A DNA stretch of 64,000 nt from Ctena decussata (lineage: Eukaryota > Mollusca > Bivalvia > Lucinida > Lucinidae): contig OZ022498.1 in assembly GCA_963989385.1 (NCBI GenBank), forward strand, positions 1,433,501 through 1,497,500. Reading direction: 5' to 3'. The notes beneath the pieces were generated by a model. That model was given only the letters and a program-made list of their open reading frames with translations. It did not search any database and was not told where the DNA came from. A program made the translations under genes and the position numbers. Below are positions 1 through 11,752 of this stretch, piece after piece (within the stretch, counting starts at the first letter, position 1; each line of letters opens with the position of its first letter).

Positions 1-895
1 CGAAGGGTTAGTAGTAGAAGGTACTGTCGTTGTAGTGGTCTTTGCCGTCGGGTTAGTAGTGGGAGGTGCCGTCGTTGCTGTGTTTTTTGCCGAAGAGATA
101 GTAGTAGGAGGTGCTGTCGATGCTGTGTTCTTTGCCGAAGCGTAAGTAGTAGGAGGTGCTGTCGTTGCTGTGTTCTTTGCCGAAGGGTTAATAGTAGGAG
201 GTGCTGTCGTTGCAGTGTTCTTTGCCGAAGGGTTAGTAGTAGGAGGCGCAGTCGTTGCTGTGTTCTTTTCCGAAGGGTTAGTAGTAGGAGGTGTTGTCGT
301 TGCTGTGTTCTTTGCCGAAGGGTAAGTAGTAGAAGGTGCTGTAGTTACTGTGTTCTTTGCCGAAGGGTTTGTAGTGGGAGATCCTGTCGTTGCTGTGTTC
401 TTTGCCGAAGGGTTAGTAGTAGGAGATACTGTCGTTGCAGTGTTCTTTGCCGTCGGGTTAGTAATAGGAGATGCTGTCGTAGCTGTGTTCTTTGCCGAAG
501 AGCTAGTAGTAGGAGGTGCTGTCGTTGATGTGTTCTTTGCCGAAGGGTTAGTAGTAGGAGGTGCTGTCGTTGCTGTGTTTATTGCCGAAGGGTCTGTTGT
601 AGGAGGTGCTGTCGTTGCAGTGGTCTTTGCCGAAGGGTTAGTAGTAGGAGGTGCTGTCGTTGCAGTGGTCTTTGCCGAAGGGTTAGTAGTAAGAGGTGCT
701 GTCGTTGCTGTGTTCTTTGCAGAAGGGTTAGTAGTAGGAGGTGCTGTCGTTGCTGTGTTCTTTGCAGAAGGGTTAGTAGTAGCAGGTGCTGTCGTTGCTG
801 TGTTCTTTGCCGTCGGGTTAGTAGAAGGAGGTTTTGTCGTCGCCGTGTTCTTTGGCGTCGGGTTAGTAGTGAGAGGTTCTGTCGTGGTTGTTGTC
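1..895 (-). repeat. 45-bp coding minisatellite
   Basis: Direct tandem repeat of period 45 bp, about 20 copies, starting with cgaagggttagtagtaggag on the plus strand. The period is a multiple of three, so the minus-strand Thr/Pro frame stays open through every copy. Copies differ mostly by single bases, which suggests ongoing unequal exchange. The array continues past position 1. Confidence 0.9.
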
Positions 896-1484
896 CCAGT
901 CGTCGGGGTAGTAGTAAGGAGTTCTGTCGTTGTTGTACTCTCTGTTGTCGGGGTAGTAGTAGTAGTAGTAGGTTCTGTTGTTGTTGTGGTCCTTGTTGTT
1001 GATGACGTTACTGGTGGCGTCGTTGTTGTAGTTTCTGTTGTCGTTTTAGTTGTCGTCGTCGGCGAAGTTGAGGTTGTAGTCGTAGTCGTTGTGGTAGTTG
1101 CAGTGGTCGTCGTTGTCGTCGTCGTAGATGTTGATGTAGTTGTAGGTTCTGTTGTTGTTGATGATGATGTCGAAGAAGTTGTCGTTGTGGTTTTTGGCGT
1201 CGTCGTCGGCACTGTTGTTGTCGTCGTCGTTGTTGTCGGTGTCGTTGTTGTTATCGTTGTCGTCTGTCTGAAGGTCGTCGTTGTCGGCAGCTGCGTTGTC
1301 GATGTTGTCGACGGCGTAGTTGTCGTTTTCGTAGTCGTGGTCGGTGTTGTTGTTGTAGTTGTGGGTTCTGCCGTCGTTGTTGTTGGCGTAGAAGTAGTTG
1401 TCGGCGTCGTGACCGTCGCTGTAGTACCCGACGTTGTTGATGATGATGATGTTGTCGTATTATAGAATTGGACTGCTGCTGAAT
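1..1484 (-). CDS. Mucin-like Thr-rich exon with 15-residue repeats (gene A, partial)
   Basis: The minus strand is open from about 1484 to the window edge, with codons ending at positions 3, 6, 9 and so on. I read every in-frame triplet and found no stop before 1492-1494. The N-terminal part (1480 to ~880) is almost pure Thr with Pro, Ser and Lys. The C-terminal part (~895 to 1) is about 20 copies of a 45-bp unit coding variants of AKNTATTAPPTTNPS. This is a classic PTS domain expected to be densely O-glycosylated and extracellular. A likely acceptor is CTTCAG at 1490-1485, giving an exon entered in phase 1, the same phase as the Thr-rich exon at 28-29 kb. The transmembrane and tail exons would lie beyond position 1. 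The valine-rich frame on the plus strand is the antisense shadow. The mucin-like call is secure; the acceptor and gene limits are inferred. Confidence 0.72.
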
Positions 1485-1528
1485 CTGAAGTTTAATAAAA
1501 CGTATATAACTTATTTTAAACTGCTATC

Positions 1529-1598
1529 CCAGCAGGCACATGACGTTGTAATGACGTCGTACTGTATCGACGTCATTACAACGTCATGTGCCTGCTGG
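1529..1598. repeat. Hairpin with 31-bp perfect inverted arms
   Basis: Arms 1529-1559 and 1568-1598 are exact reverse complements around an 8-nt loop. The outer ends read ccagcaggcacatgacg. A related hairpin sits at 54973-55036, so this is probably a small MITE or foldback family rather than a terminator. Confidence 0.85.
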
Positions 1599-1599
1599 T

Positions 1600-2069
1600 T
1601 ACGATCAATGGGTACACTTTTTAGAGAAGCAATGATACTAAACACGGAATTAAATGATTATCCAGGCAAACTGGCGATTTTTTCCCTAAACCCCAAACAA
1701 ATTGCAACAAAAGCTTTTTTTGCATTTTTGTTGAGAACTAACATTCACATATGACATATCAAAAGTAGGGTAAAATAGGATAATGCAAAATATTTTTTTC
1801 TGTATTTTTACAAGCGCCTATTAGACTAGTTTAAATAAGCTCAAACTATCGACTATCCGACTATACTAAAACTATCGCTGAACACTGTTCGTAATGAAGT
1901 ATGGCAGAAACAATACCAACAAGAGCGTGTTACTGGTATTTACATTCTCAGTGCATTTATTGGAAACCCCTATGATAAACCCTTAGAACGTAATGTAGTT
2001 TATACTTCAGCAACTGCATCGGTTCACGCCACGTTACATGAGTTAAGTGACGTCAAAATAAACCATCTG
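1600..2069. other. No recognised feature
   Basis: AT-rich. A stretch at ~1825-1880 (tagactagtttaaataag followed by several actatc motifs) has an inverted relative at ~6240-6300; see the hunt section. Nothing coding was recognised. Confidence 0.4.
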
Positions 2070-2275
2070 GCCCCGAGTTTATAAAACTTTTTTCATGCTC
2101 AACTCAACTGAGCATGAAACTTTACCTGCTAATAATTAGCAAAGTACTGATAAGTACAGTTGTTTTTATGCTCAGTTTAGCTGAGTATGAAAGTTGAAAG
2201 TTTGTCTGCTTATGAATATGAAAATGCCAACACTAGTGAAAAAGTTTTATAACCTCGGGGCCTGTTTAGACGTAG
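2070..2275. mobile_element. MITE-like element, ends ggccccgag..ttataaaac
   Basis: The left end (about 2070-2092) and right end (about 2249-2275) are inverted copies of ccccgag-tttataaaac with a one-base difference. The interior holds two short hairpins, each built from a ctca..tgag motif near a catgctca or atgctcag core. The same type of end (cgaggttataaaacttgag) bounds the element at 18539-18675. No transposase is encoded. Confidence 0.65.
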
Positions 2276-2870
2276 ACGACGTTATGACGTCATGACGCTG
2301 TCCCGCTATAAGTAGAAAACCTGCGTATAATTTTTTTTTTCTTCTCCAACTATAGCCCTTAACGCAAATTTGTGGTCAATTAAAAGCGAATGGAAACTTG
2401 AACATTTATCGTCGAATTTAACAGTTCATACCTTACACGTCACACTTCACATCGCAGCTTGCAATATAAAATGTAAAATAAAGTATAAGATGTGAATAGT
2501 AACAGCATTATTTGAAGTCTCGTGTATTACAGGCGCGTAGTTATTTGATAATTCAGTTTGCAGTTTTTACCGTTTGTGCTTAAAAATTTATGACAACGAA
2601 TATAGAGAGACGAGCTCTTTCACACCCACACACTGCCACTACGATCACAAGTCTGTTGGAAACCTTTAATGTACTCCCATATTATACCTCACATTTCATA
2701 AAACAAGGTGTGAGATCTGAGCTGTCTGGAATCAAGCCTAAATGTTGAGCAGTGAAATATGAAGAATACAGTATAAGACGAGAACTTACAAACATATTGC
2801 ATACGTTCCTGTAGATATTTCACATCCTACTTTACAGTTCACACTTTGATAAAGGTCCCCTTTCTTTATC
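2276..2870. other. No recognised feature
   Basis: AT-rich intergenic or intronic DNA with a short acgtcatgacg palindromic stretch near 2290. No supported gene or repeat. Confidence 0.4.
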
Positions 2871-2879
2871 ATTGGTAAA

Positions 2880-3290
2880 ATTGAAAGCTTTAAACAACAG
2901 TTTTGTCATTCTAAATGAACTGATTAGCAAACATCACTGAGTTTCCCGTAAAAAAGGGGTTGAAAAAGATTTAGGTCATTCTATCATAACTTGGATGAAG
3001 CGGTAAAATTACAATGCACAGACAGGGCCCCATGAAGCGGTAAAAATACAATGTACAGACAGAGGGCCCATTGCTAGACAGGGAACCAGAAAAGGAATTG
3101 TAATTTGAGGACAGTTTTTTTTAGTTTTTTTTTCCGAAGTATTGACAATTATATGATTTAATATGCACAGTAACCCGCATTTTATCACCAGATGTGAACC
3201 GCTTTTCACACTGATTCGTGCTTTTATGCATTCGCCACTGTAAATAGCTCTACATTGTAGAATTCAAAGTCTATAGTCTTCTTAGTGGTT
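2880..3290 (+). repeat. Interspersed repeat R1, fragment
   Basis: Shares ordered blocks with the copy at 19870-20380: tgagtttc..taaaaaggggttgaa, ggtcatt, taaaaatacaatgtaca, accagaaaaggaa, and cattttatcacca. This is a degraded copy of an unclassified family with at least seven copies in this window. No coding capacity was seen. Confidence 0.6.
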
Positions 3291-3529
3291 TAAATGTCTA
3301 AAAACAAGCAGATCCACATTAACGGTTTGATGCCAACATTTACGTTTGATTACAACATGTCTTTTTCTACTGGATGCGAGGCACTCTATGGAATCTTCCT
3401 CCTGTACCTTATATCATTACCATATAAAAAAGTATTTATTTTCGAAAACAGGCCAATTACATGTAAAATTATTCAGATAAGTTTTCAACATTTTTAAAGA
3501 AACTCGAGGAGTTTTGTTTGTTGAAAGCT

Positions 3530-4140
3530 GTCCAATCACGACCATTTACATAAGTAAAACAGTAGTGAAACGATTCAAGACATATCTCGCAATAAAATTA
3601 AGCAGGAGTTCATCTACTGGGAAACCATCGGGTACCTAAGAGTGGAATATGATCTGAAACATATGAAAATGTACTTAATATTCAGAACTTAAAACACGAC
3701 TGGGTTCTATAATTCATAGCTCATAATGGGCATTTCATATATGTACATGTATGTCCAACGTACTTTGCAGAGAAGTTTCTCAATTCTCAACTACATTTTA
3801 GAGGCCTCATTGCTCTTTCGTGAAATGGTTTATCGTAAGGTATCGTGTAAAGGTTGTGATAGTTAATGATCGTGATTACCCGGTCATTATACCACTTTTG
3901 TTTATATTGAATCGCTCGATGGGGCACCAGAGAAGGAAATTATACTTTCTGGAGCAATTTGTCATTTTACAAAAACAAGCTCTGCCTACTTTTTCGCCCT
4001 TTGTTTTACTCAGTGTATGCAACCCACAACCCGCACTTTATCACTAAACGTAAATAAAGTGTTGATGCGTTTTTCATAGGGATTTGTGTTCAGACGTTTT
4101 ACCACAAGCAGGACTATGGGGACTTTAGTTCTTTCCACTT
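3530..4140 (+). repeat. Interspersed repeat R1
   Basis: Contains the R1 blocks gaggcctcattgctct, a tatcgt..ggtatcgtg stretch, cttttgtttatattg, accagagaaggaa and actttatcactaaacg, and ends with ggactatggggactttag. The order matches the 19.9-20.4 kb copy, with internal deletions. Short reading frames here are chance. Confidence 0.6.
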
Positions 4141-4149
4141 TGTATGGTA

Positions 4150-4858
4150 CAATTACCAACTATGAGTTGTGAAGCTCATGAAAGTATACTTAATAGTTTT
4201 TAGCTTGCATTTATCCTGATCCGTCCGACTCACATTCCGACTCCGACAAATTCTGGGTACAGGGGTAGATCACCTTATCAACTTTTTTAAAATATAAAAC
4301 GTCCTTCGACTGTGTGGCTTTTGTGAACATTGCCTTCTCAGCCTTTTACACGTTGTCATTGACAAGGAGAATGTTATGATTTTGGACATACTGTGGACAT
4401 ACCGAGTCTGTTATTTTCATTTCTTTGGTGTATACCTTGCTTTCAGAGGATGTAAGTGTCCGTCCATATCTAACTGTTCAGAAGTAGTTCATATTCACTG
4501 CAGCTGGCGTTGTTTCGTGTGGCGGCCGTAAAACGTCTCCCCGTACACCATCATATTGGAAGCTTATATTTTCTGGTCCTTAGGGATCATTGAGTTCGTT
4601 TCGAAAGATGTTGAAAATAGAGTTCTGCTTAAGCCGGTGCTAGGGAGAGTGACCGGTATGCAAATTTCATTACTGGTAATGAGCAGATTTAATTAGACAG
4701 AGTCTGCTCTTTTCGTTTCTCTGGTGTATTCTTTGCTTCCAAAGGATCTAACTTAAACACAACTTATTTACAAAACCAGGTTTAGTTTTACAGATGTTTC
4801 CTCATATGTTATTTCTCTTTTGCCTTGAAATGACTCCTCCAATCGACTCTTGTCTGTC
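4150..4858. other. No recognised feature
   Basis: No gene, RNA or clear repeat recognised. Confidence 0.4.
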
Positions 4859-4859
4859 C

Positions 4860-5125
4860 GTGGGCGCCGTGGTCGAGTGGATATAGATGCTCGGGTATAG
4901 TGCAGAAAGTCGCCGCAAGGTCGTGAGGTCGCGCCCAGGTTTCGCCCGGCGACGACTGAAAACCCTCTCTGTCAACCCAGCAGTAAATAGGTACCTGCTT
5001 CGAACTAGGGAAGCATAAGGCAGCGAAAGGAGAGGGATAGACTCAGCCTTTCATTTGCTGTGCCCAAGATACAGTGGGCCTCTTACCCCGATGACCCTAC
5101 GACTAACAGGCTATGGGAAACCTTT
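4860..5125 (+). mobile_element. tRNA-derived SINE
   Basis: The head (gcgccgtggtcgagtggata) looks like a tRNA 5' half with an A-box-like tggtcgagtgg. The body carries ccagcagtaaataggtacct, which resembles the conserved central domain shared by several deeply rooted metazoan SINE families. It is not a functional tRNA because the T-arm is not intact. Transcription would be by RNA polymerase III from the internal promoter. The 3' boundary is uncertain. Confidence 0.6.
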
Positions 5126-5129
5126 ACAG

Positions 5130-6740
5130 TTTCCTTTTACCATAATCAAACCTTTCGTACTAGAACTGTTGAAGATAATGATACGGGGTAGGAGGACAAA
5201 CCCTTCGGTACCATTTACAGTGCTAGTGTCTCTGTGAGGGTTCAAAGAAAAAGTCTCGTCACGTCTTTGTCATTGCTTCGAAAGAATGAAAAAGAATGTA
5301 TCTATTTGTATACAGAGGATAGGACATGGGTTTTACGGCTCTTCAAGAATATTACACCTTTATAAAGCAGTTAAGCGGCGGTTGATGGAAACCGGAGCAT
5401 CCGGCGAAAAACCTTCCGTAGGCAGAACTTGGCTTTCTCCATGTACGCGGCCAAGGCTTGAACACACAGCGGTGAGATGCCTTAGGTTCAAACCACAAAG
5501 GCCCGTATCTGTACTTCAAAAAAGTAAACATTCAAGTTACTCGTCTAACATCTTAATCAGCCTTTTGAGATATCAAGTTGCTTGAAACGAGCCCTAATAA
5601 GACAAACTATTGCGCACGCTGAAACTATCTGGCTATCTTGCCTGTTCTCAGGCAGCTAGTCGATGGCCCGATATAAGAAATAGGAATCAAAGAAAATGAA
5701 TATCACCTACACACATTGGTATGTCCGTATAGAAGACGCTTCGTACTGGAAAGTTAGCTGCTTTTGCTAATCGTAAATTGAGGTCGTCGATTCGGGCAAC
5801 GGTGAGGAGTAAGTTTCAGTGTCGGAGCGCCTTACTACATGTAATTTGGAAAACAGGATGGCAAGGACCCGCTGCACTTGCAGCAGGTGTGGGATGCGAG
5901 TATTTTAACCGTATTCAAACCCTGTTATCTTCTTTTTAAATAAAATATGTTTAAACTCAACCAACCAACTCTTTTAAGAGTTTCGCAGAATATCTATTCA
6001 CAAGGTTGAAATGCGCACGCTTCTGATGCGCTTGAGTAACTGGGCGGATTTAGTTTTCATCATCGTTTGATATTAAAGAATATGTTCATAAATTTTATTA
6101 TTATTCAATGAATTCTCCGGGTTTTTACAAACTTATCTCCACACAATGCACATAAATGAAGTGAAACTCAGTAAACGGTAGGCTACCTGGTATTATTAGA
6201 ATTCAAAATATATCCGGTGATGTATCCGGTGTGAATCCGCAACCGGATAGTCTTAGTTCTTAGTTATAGTTGATAGTCGAGCGCTATTTAAACTAGTCTA
6301 CTTGCGTCTTAACTATACCAATTATTTGTAATGACATTACATTATTGCTGTGAGTTTTATTTCTAACAACCTATTCTGCCTCTGCCAAACTTGAATCTTG
6401 AAGCTTAAGATTGAATTTGGCACATTTTCTTGTTGAATGTAAAGCCATCTAGGTCTAAAAATGGTATGAATTACCCCACCCACTTTATTCTGCCTTAAAA
6501 TCTGAAGTGAATTTTTGAAGGTTAGTAACTGAACTGCAACAAGAAATATGTCATACTGATGACTTTGCTTATCAAGAAACATGCTTCAATTTAGAATACT
6601 GATCTCTGAAGGCATAAGAAGCTCGAAACAAAGGCACAAAGAGCAAAATACTACATGCATAATAACACAAACAGTGCAACATACTTATGAATAATCTTTG
6701 TAAATCTCCTCCGCAGGATTTATGAAGGGGACCACTAAAC
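5130..6740. other. No supported gene
   Basis: Several short open frames occur (for example 5286-5585 and 6337-6582), but none has recognisable domains or splice support. The motif tatagttgatagtcgagcg near 6270 is the inverted relative of the 1825-1880 motif. The rest is unassigned. Confidence 0.4.
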
Positions 6741-8106
6741 AATGCTAAGTACTAAATATGTAAGCTCTGGGCCTCATGGTTTCAGGTAAGATGGTTATCT
6801 AAGATGTTCCCATTATAAGTCTATGGGAGCTAATGGCCCCTGGGGCGTGGCCAATTTGGACCCCAGGGGCATGGTTGGCAGGATTTGTACGTGACAACTA
6901 AACATTGCTAAATCAGTACTTCACTTTCCCCAGCAAACAGCTGTTAAAATCTGATAAGCACACATATCAAATACACATAAATACTTCCACGATTTGGAAG
7001 TAAATAAAGGGGAGAGTGATAGACTGAAATACTAAATGCGTAAGCTCTGGGCCTCATGGTATCAGAGAAGAAGATTGTTGACGGTTCCTTAGCGATATAG
7101 CTCTATATAAACAAATGACCTCCTGGGGTGGGGGACCACTAAACATTGCTACATAATAAATAGATATATAAGCTCTGGGCCTCATGGTTTCAGAGAACAA
7201 GATTTTTTTTCATTTTTCCCCATTATATGTCTATGGAAGCCAAGGATTAATCCAGGGATGGTGGTGGGGTGTGTGTGTGTGGGGGGGGGGGGGGGGGGGG
7301 GGGGGCGGGGGGGATCCCAGTGGCATGGTTGGCAGGATTTATGGACGTGACCACTAACCATTGCTAAATACTAAATATGTAAGGTCTGGGTCTCATGTTT
7401 TCACAGAAAAGATTTTTGAAGGTTCTCAGCTATATAGCCCTATATTAACAAATGACCCCCGGGGTTGGGCCAGTTTGGATCCCATGGGCATGGTTGGCCG
7501 GATTTATGCAGGGGATTACTAAACATTGCTACATACTAAATGTTTTAGCTCTGGGCCTCATGGTTTCAGAGATTTTTTAAAGTATTTCACTTGATAAGAC
7601 TATGGGAGCTTATGCCCCTGGGGCGTGGCCAATTCGGAACCTAAGGGCATGGTAGGCAGGATTTATGTACGTGACCACTAACCATTGCTACATACTAAAT
7701 ATGTAAGCTCTGGACCTCATGGTTTCAGAGAGGAAATTTTTTGAAGGTTCTTTAGCTATATAGCCCTATATAAACCAATGGGCCCCTAGGGTGGGGCCAG
7801 TTTAGACCCCAGGGGATGGATTGGCCGGAGTGATATAGGGGACCACTAAACATTGCCACAAACTAAATATATAAGCTCTGGGCCTCATGGTTTCAGAGAA
7901 GAAGATTTTTTAAGTTTTTCCCATGATAAGTCTATGGGAGCTTTATGTTTCCATGGCAACCAGTTCCAATCTGATCTGCCCTTTAACCTTATGCAGTCAA
8001 TACCCCACCCCAACAATGCTACACACAAAATTAGATCAAGATTGGGCAGATGGTTTAGGAGGAATGTTAAAGTGTGGATGACGACGACGGACTACGGACC
8101 AAGGCT
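6740..8106 (+). repeat. Molluscan satellite block, ~170-190 bp units
   Basis: At least six imperfect direct repeats. Each contains ctctgggcctcatggtttca, a gaagattttt run, 'gtctatgggagc', 'ccctggggcgtggccaattt', and 'gaccactaaacattgctaca'. Blocks of the same kind occur at 55625-57275 and, inverted, at 61920-62620. A poly-G tract (7271-7313) interrupts one unit. It is non-coding; the reading frame at 7853-8113 is incidental. Confidence 0.85.
7271..7313. repeat. Poly-G tract
   Basis: A run of G broken by a single C, about 40 nt, directly after a short GT run. Such tracts are G-quadruplex-prone and often length-variable or misassembled. Confidence 0.9.
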
Positions 8107-8578
8107 ATACTGATCAAAATAAGTTAAGCCCCATGTCAGTTTTTTCCATAGGCATAATATTAAATTTCCAATCTTTAGTTGTTAATTTAAAAAATGTCTA
8201 AAACAACTGAATACTCCAATTCAACGCAAATAAGACAACAGCATCTTAAGTGTAATTACACAAAGTTTCAATTGAAAATATCAATTGCCTTTCGATATAT
8301 GCTAAATGTTCCAAGAGTACCAATATTTTTGCCAATTTTACTATAGGAATGATATGGAATGAAACGGGACATTTACTGAAATGTGTCAAGCTCTATAGAA
8401 AATTTATCAATATAAGTGAAACCTAGCACATCTTGAGAAGACACATTGCTGCTACTTCGCATAGAATTTTATGCAAAACTCTTTATTCAGTAAAAAATTA
8501 TGAGAAAAAAATTCATGCAAGTTGCATTAAGTCTATGGGAAATTTTCGGCTGAGGCTTAACTTATTTTGACCAGTATA
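8107..8578. mobile_element. TIR MITE (~470 bp)
   Basis: Ends are near-perfect inverted repeats: ctgatcaaaataagttaagc on the left and its complement at about 8554-8574, with one mismatch. Both ends are flanked by TATA, fitting a TA target duplication of Tc1/mariner type. There is no open frame inside, so it is non-autonomous. Confidence 0.75.
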
Positions 8579-9084
8579 TAAGCTCACCTTGACAGGTGAG
8601 CTAAAACCTTAAAGAACATCCCATATTTTAACATGAAATTTCCAATTCCATGACCTTGACCTCAAGGGCACTGAGAGGCAAGGGTGTGAAACGTAAGATC
8701 ATTATCTAGCATAAGTGAAACTATCAACCTAGACTATCAATGGGTTAAAGAGATATGGGTGTAACACCCAAAAGGTGGACATGGGCGCGGGTGCAAACGA
8801 GGAGGCCGACACCGGGGTGACAACAATAGCTCTTCCTGAAGATTGTTCAAGCGAGCTAAAACAATGACTTCTTTCCAGAGGAGTTGGCGGGGTGGGGAGG
8901 TGGCTGTTAGGCGGGAAGGAGGTATAATTTGTAAATTTTGAACCAGAAAAGTAAGCATTTTACCACTTGTGAATGCAAAAATGTCATGGAGGTCTTCACC
9001 TAATATCCCAAAGCATGTCCAAGTTATCTGCATATTTAACCCTCTAGTGGATTATCCTTTCAACACATGAAGTATTTAGCCGGG

Positions 9085-9300
9085 CCACATAGTGCAGTCG
9101 GTAGCGCGTCTGACTCAAGAGCCAGAGGTCCTGTGTTCGATACACGGTCCGGCTACTTACTTCCGTTTCTCCTTCCGCTGATTCAAGAAGGACAGTTGTC
9201 AGTTACTGGCGAAATTATGTGCACTTAGTACTGCTTAACCGCATGGGAGGTCTAAGCTGGCCAAAGAATAGTGTTGTAAGGTTAACTGACGCCCCGACAT
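9085..9300 (+). mobile_element. tRNA-derived SINE
   Basis: 9080-9157 can be folded as a tRNA. The acceptor gccgggc pairs with gtccggc, the T-arm is ctgtg-ttcgata-cacgg, and an A-box-like D region is present. The anticodon stem is imperfect (the loop contains CAA). It is followed by a non-tRNA body with cagttgtcagttactggc and gtgcacttagtactg. Because the tRNA continues into this body, I call it a SINE head rather than a free tRNA gene. Confidence 0.65.
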
Positions 9301-9894
9301 GACCATGGCTGTTTACCGTGGACGTGAAGCAACAAAACAACACTCTCAGATGTCCCGTCATTTGATAAATAGGAGTTACATCAAGCTGTTTTCTTCTTTT
9401 GTTCACAGTCTTCATTTTAAAACATTGATTCTGTTTACTATCTTCATTACCATCCATTCTGTCCATCTGAATAGAGGTTATGGTAAAAGCAAAATTTGCA
9501 CTGGTGGGTGGGGTAATCAATAGTAATATACTATATGATTGACCGGTTATGCATGTCAGCAAATTTAATGGTAGACAAAAGCTAAAGAACAATATACAAC
9601 TGTTTTATCAACGACTTCTTTGGATTTAACTTGTTTAGAAATGATGTTTAGAAGTGGCTTTCCAACCAAAATTAGCTGTGCAGTGGTTTAAATCGAGAAA
9701 ACTAGACATATGAAAAAAATCAAGTTTCGCATTCTCCGATGTTGTCCTACTTTTAGTATGATGAAAATGTAGGTCTTAGGAGCTGATTACTGCAAAAAAA
9801 CCTTTTGTTGCAATTTGTTTTAGGTTCCCCCACAATTTGACTGGACTATGACTTGAGAATATAATTTGTTTCAGAAAATCTGAAGTTTCTGTTG

Positions 9895-10250
9895 AAAGAA
9901 AACATTATTTAGGTCATTTTCGTTGATTATTTTGTATCTCTCGCCGAGAAACCAGAAAAAGAAGTATTTTGCGGAACAATTTTCATTTTTTTCAGAAACA
10001 TGTCCTCCTTATGTTTCTGTTAGATGTTATTTATTAACAAACAAACAAAAAAAAAAGAGAGCATCAATCCACATCTCATTTCCAAACACGACCGATGAAC
10101 CTCTTTGTATAATGATTTGTGTTTAATACATGAAATTTGAAATCCACACCCAAAGTTTTTTAACGGGACAAGATCCCTGAATGTAAAGGTTATCTCGAGC
10201 ATAAAAAAATCAGACGAACGGGCGGATATCGGACACGCCATAAATAACTT
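9895..10250 (+). repeat. Interspersed repeat R1, diverged copy
   Basis: Retains aggtcatttt, gagaaaccagaaaaagaagt, ccaaacacgaccgatgaacc and 'ataatgatttgtgttt' in the R1 order. Diverged and interrupted by A-rich runs. Confidence 0.45.
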
Positions 10251-10521
10251 AGGCTGCCTGTTTTTGTGTTTTTGTTTTTCTTGACGAGAATAAAACTACA
10301 AAAAATATATCAGGATAAACTGGCTCTTAGTCTGAGGGGCAGTATTCTCAGTACTAGTCTGCTTGCAAAAGTTTCAAACTACAATGTATGTACAGTTAAA
10401 AGGTTTAATGGGTTTTTTTCTGCAACGGTAAGATGGTGTTTTTCAATCTCTAAGACGACCCCAAATATCAAAATCTTATGAAATTCTGAAATGATTTGGG
10501 ATTTTCCCTTCTAAAACAATT

Positions 10522-10565
10522 CCAAAAATCAAGATCCGTCTTATAAGACGGATCTTGATTTTTGG
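10522..10565. repeat. Perfect 44-bp palindrome
   Basis: Each half is 22 bp (left half begins ccaaaaatcaagatccgtc) with no spacer. It lies in a roughly 250-bp segment with weaker flanking symmetry (cttctaaaac versus gtttgagaagg), so it is probably the core of a foldback repeat. Confidence 0.9.
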
Positions 10566-10779
10566 TTTGTTTGAGAAGGGTAAATCCCACCTTATAACGG
10601 AAGAAATACGACCGGTTATAATCAACCCGTCCGGATAACAGCAGTATAACACCAATTTTCGAACGTGCCATCTGGTCGTTACTCCAAAATATAATTAGCT
10701 TGCCTTTTTAGGATCAAACGATAAGAAGCTGGCCATGATATATATGATCTACACAAATACGTTAATAAACTGATCTTCA

Positions 10780-11010
10780 ACCCTAAAGCATAAAAAAAGG
10801 AAATAAAAATAGACGACAAAATTTGGGTCTTCTAAATTAAAAAAAAAATGTTTTGTCCAAGCTATATATCATATCAGGAGTTTCAACGCTAGAGAGCGAA
10901 CAGAGTAGACCCTTTACATGTACGAGCCGCTTCAACTGGATCTATACTGTTTGCAAATCCAACTGCTCACGGTTTCAGCGGCTTAAGGGTCATTTATGTC
11001 AGTAGTTCTG
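10780..11010 (+). repeat. Interspersed repeat R2 with aacagtgtagatcc palindrome
   Basis: Shares with 26770-26995 and 40510-40725 an 'aaccct..' start, an A-rich stretch, 'ttttg.ccaagc.atat' and an inverted pair of gatcca and tggatc motifs ending in gtttgcaaat. This copy is the most diverged. Confidence 0.55.
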
Positions 11011-11740
11011 TATCTTTGCAGTTAAAACCTGCACATGAAATAAGGACGGGTAGGGGCGCACTAAATTTCGTGTTTATACTTACTGGCTATGGGGGAAAAC
11101 GAAACACAGAGAAATCCAATCAACAAGACCTGAACTATAAAACCGGATCCACAGTGATGCTTGAACCAAAGTTCTTTCTCACTGGCGTATCTAACTGTTT
11201 GATCAAATCTTTCATACATATTTACACGATCTGTTTAAAGTTAATTCAATAACACGTTGGTTTATTTAGTTTCTTTTTATATGTTTTGTCTTCCTTCCGT
11301 TGTCTTACTTTCAAATTCTTAAGAACTGTATAAAAGTTCATTCCCATCCATTGTCTTTTTATACAAGATTATATCAGTTTAATTATTTAAGTTTTCTTTA
11401 TCCGAAATTTTCTTCACATATATTTTATCTATGGTTTATTTTCTTTCCCTGACATTAACTTGGTTCTGTTATACTTTATTTCCGAACCCTTCCTCTTTGT
11501 GTATTAAATTTACATTTTCAAAAATATCCAGTTAAAAATTTCAAAAGTCATAAATAAAACGAGCATGACAAATGCAAGAGATCGAAGATATAAGATATCA
11601 ATAGACTAATGTTTAACTGTCAGTGCCAGAATGGAACTGATCAAGAAGAACGAGATAAAACAAAATATTGCAATTTTCTTTGTTTTCCCAAATATAGGTG
11701 TTGACCCAATCTTCAGTAAACCAGTAAGCACTTTCACGAC
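11011..11740. other. No recognised feature
   Basis: AT-rich, with short frames on both strands at 11606-11816 that are mirror images of one another. No gene supported. Confidence 0.4.
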
Positions 11741-11752
11741 GTCGGTGGTAAT

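Noticed and set aside
350..1465. Valine-rich 371-codon plus-strand frame
   Set aside because: It starts at GTG and is the exact antisense of the Thr/Pro repeat exon. Poly-valine with Phe-Phe-Ala repeats has no biological precedent, whereas the minus strand gives a normal PTS mucin domain.
6740..8106. CRISPR-like array
   Set aside because: Regular repeats exist, but units are ~180 bp, imperfect and without unique short spacers, and the context is an animal genome.
9080..9157. Functional tRNA gene
   Set aside because: Acceptor and T arms pair well, but the anticodon stem is imperfect and the sequence runs into a SINE body with no terminator.
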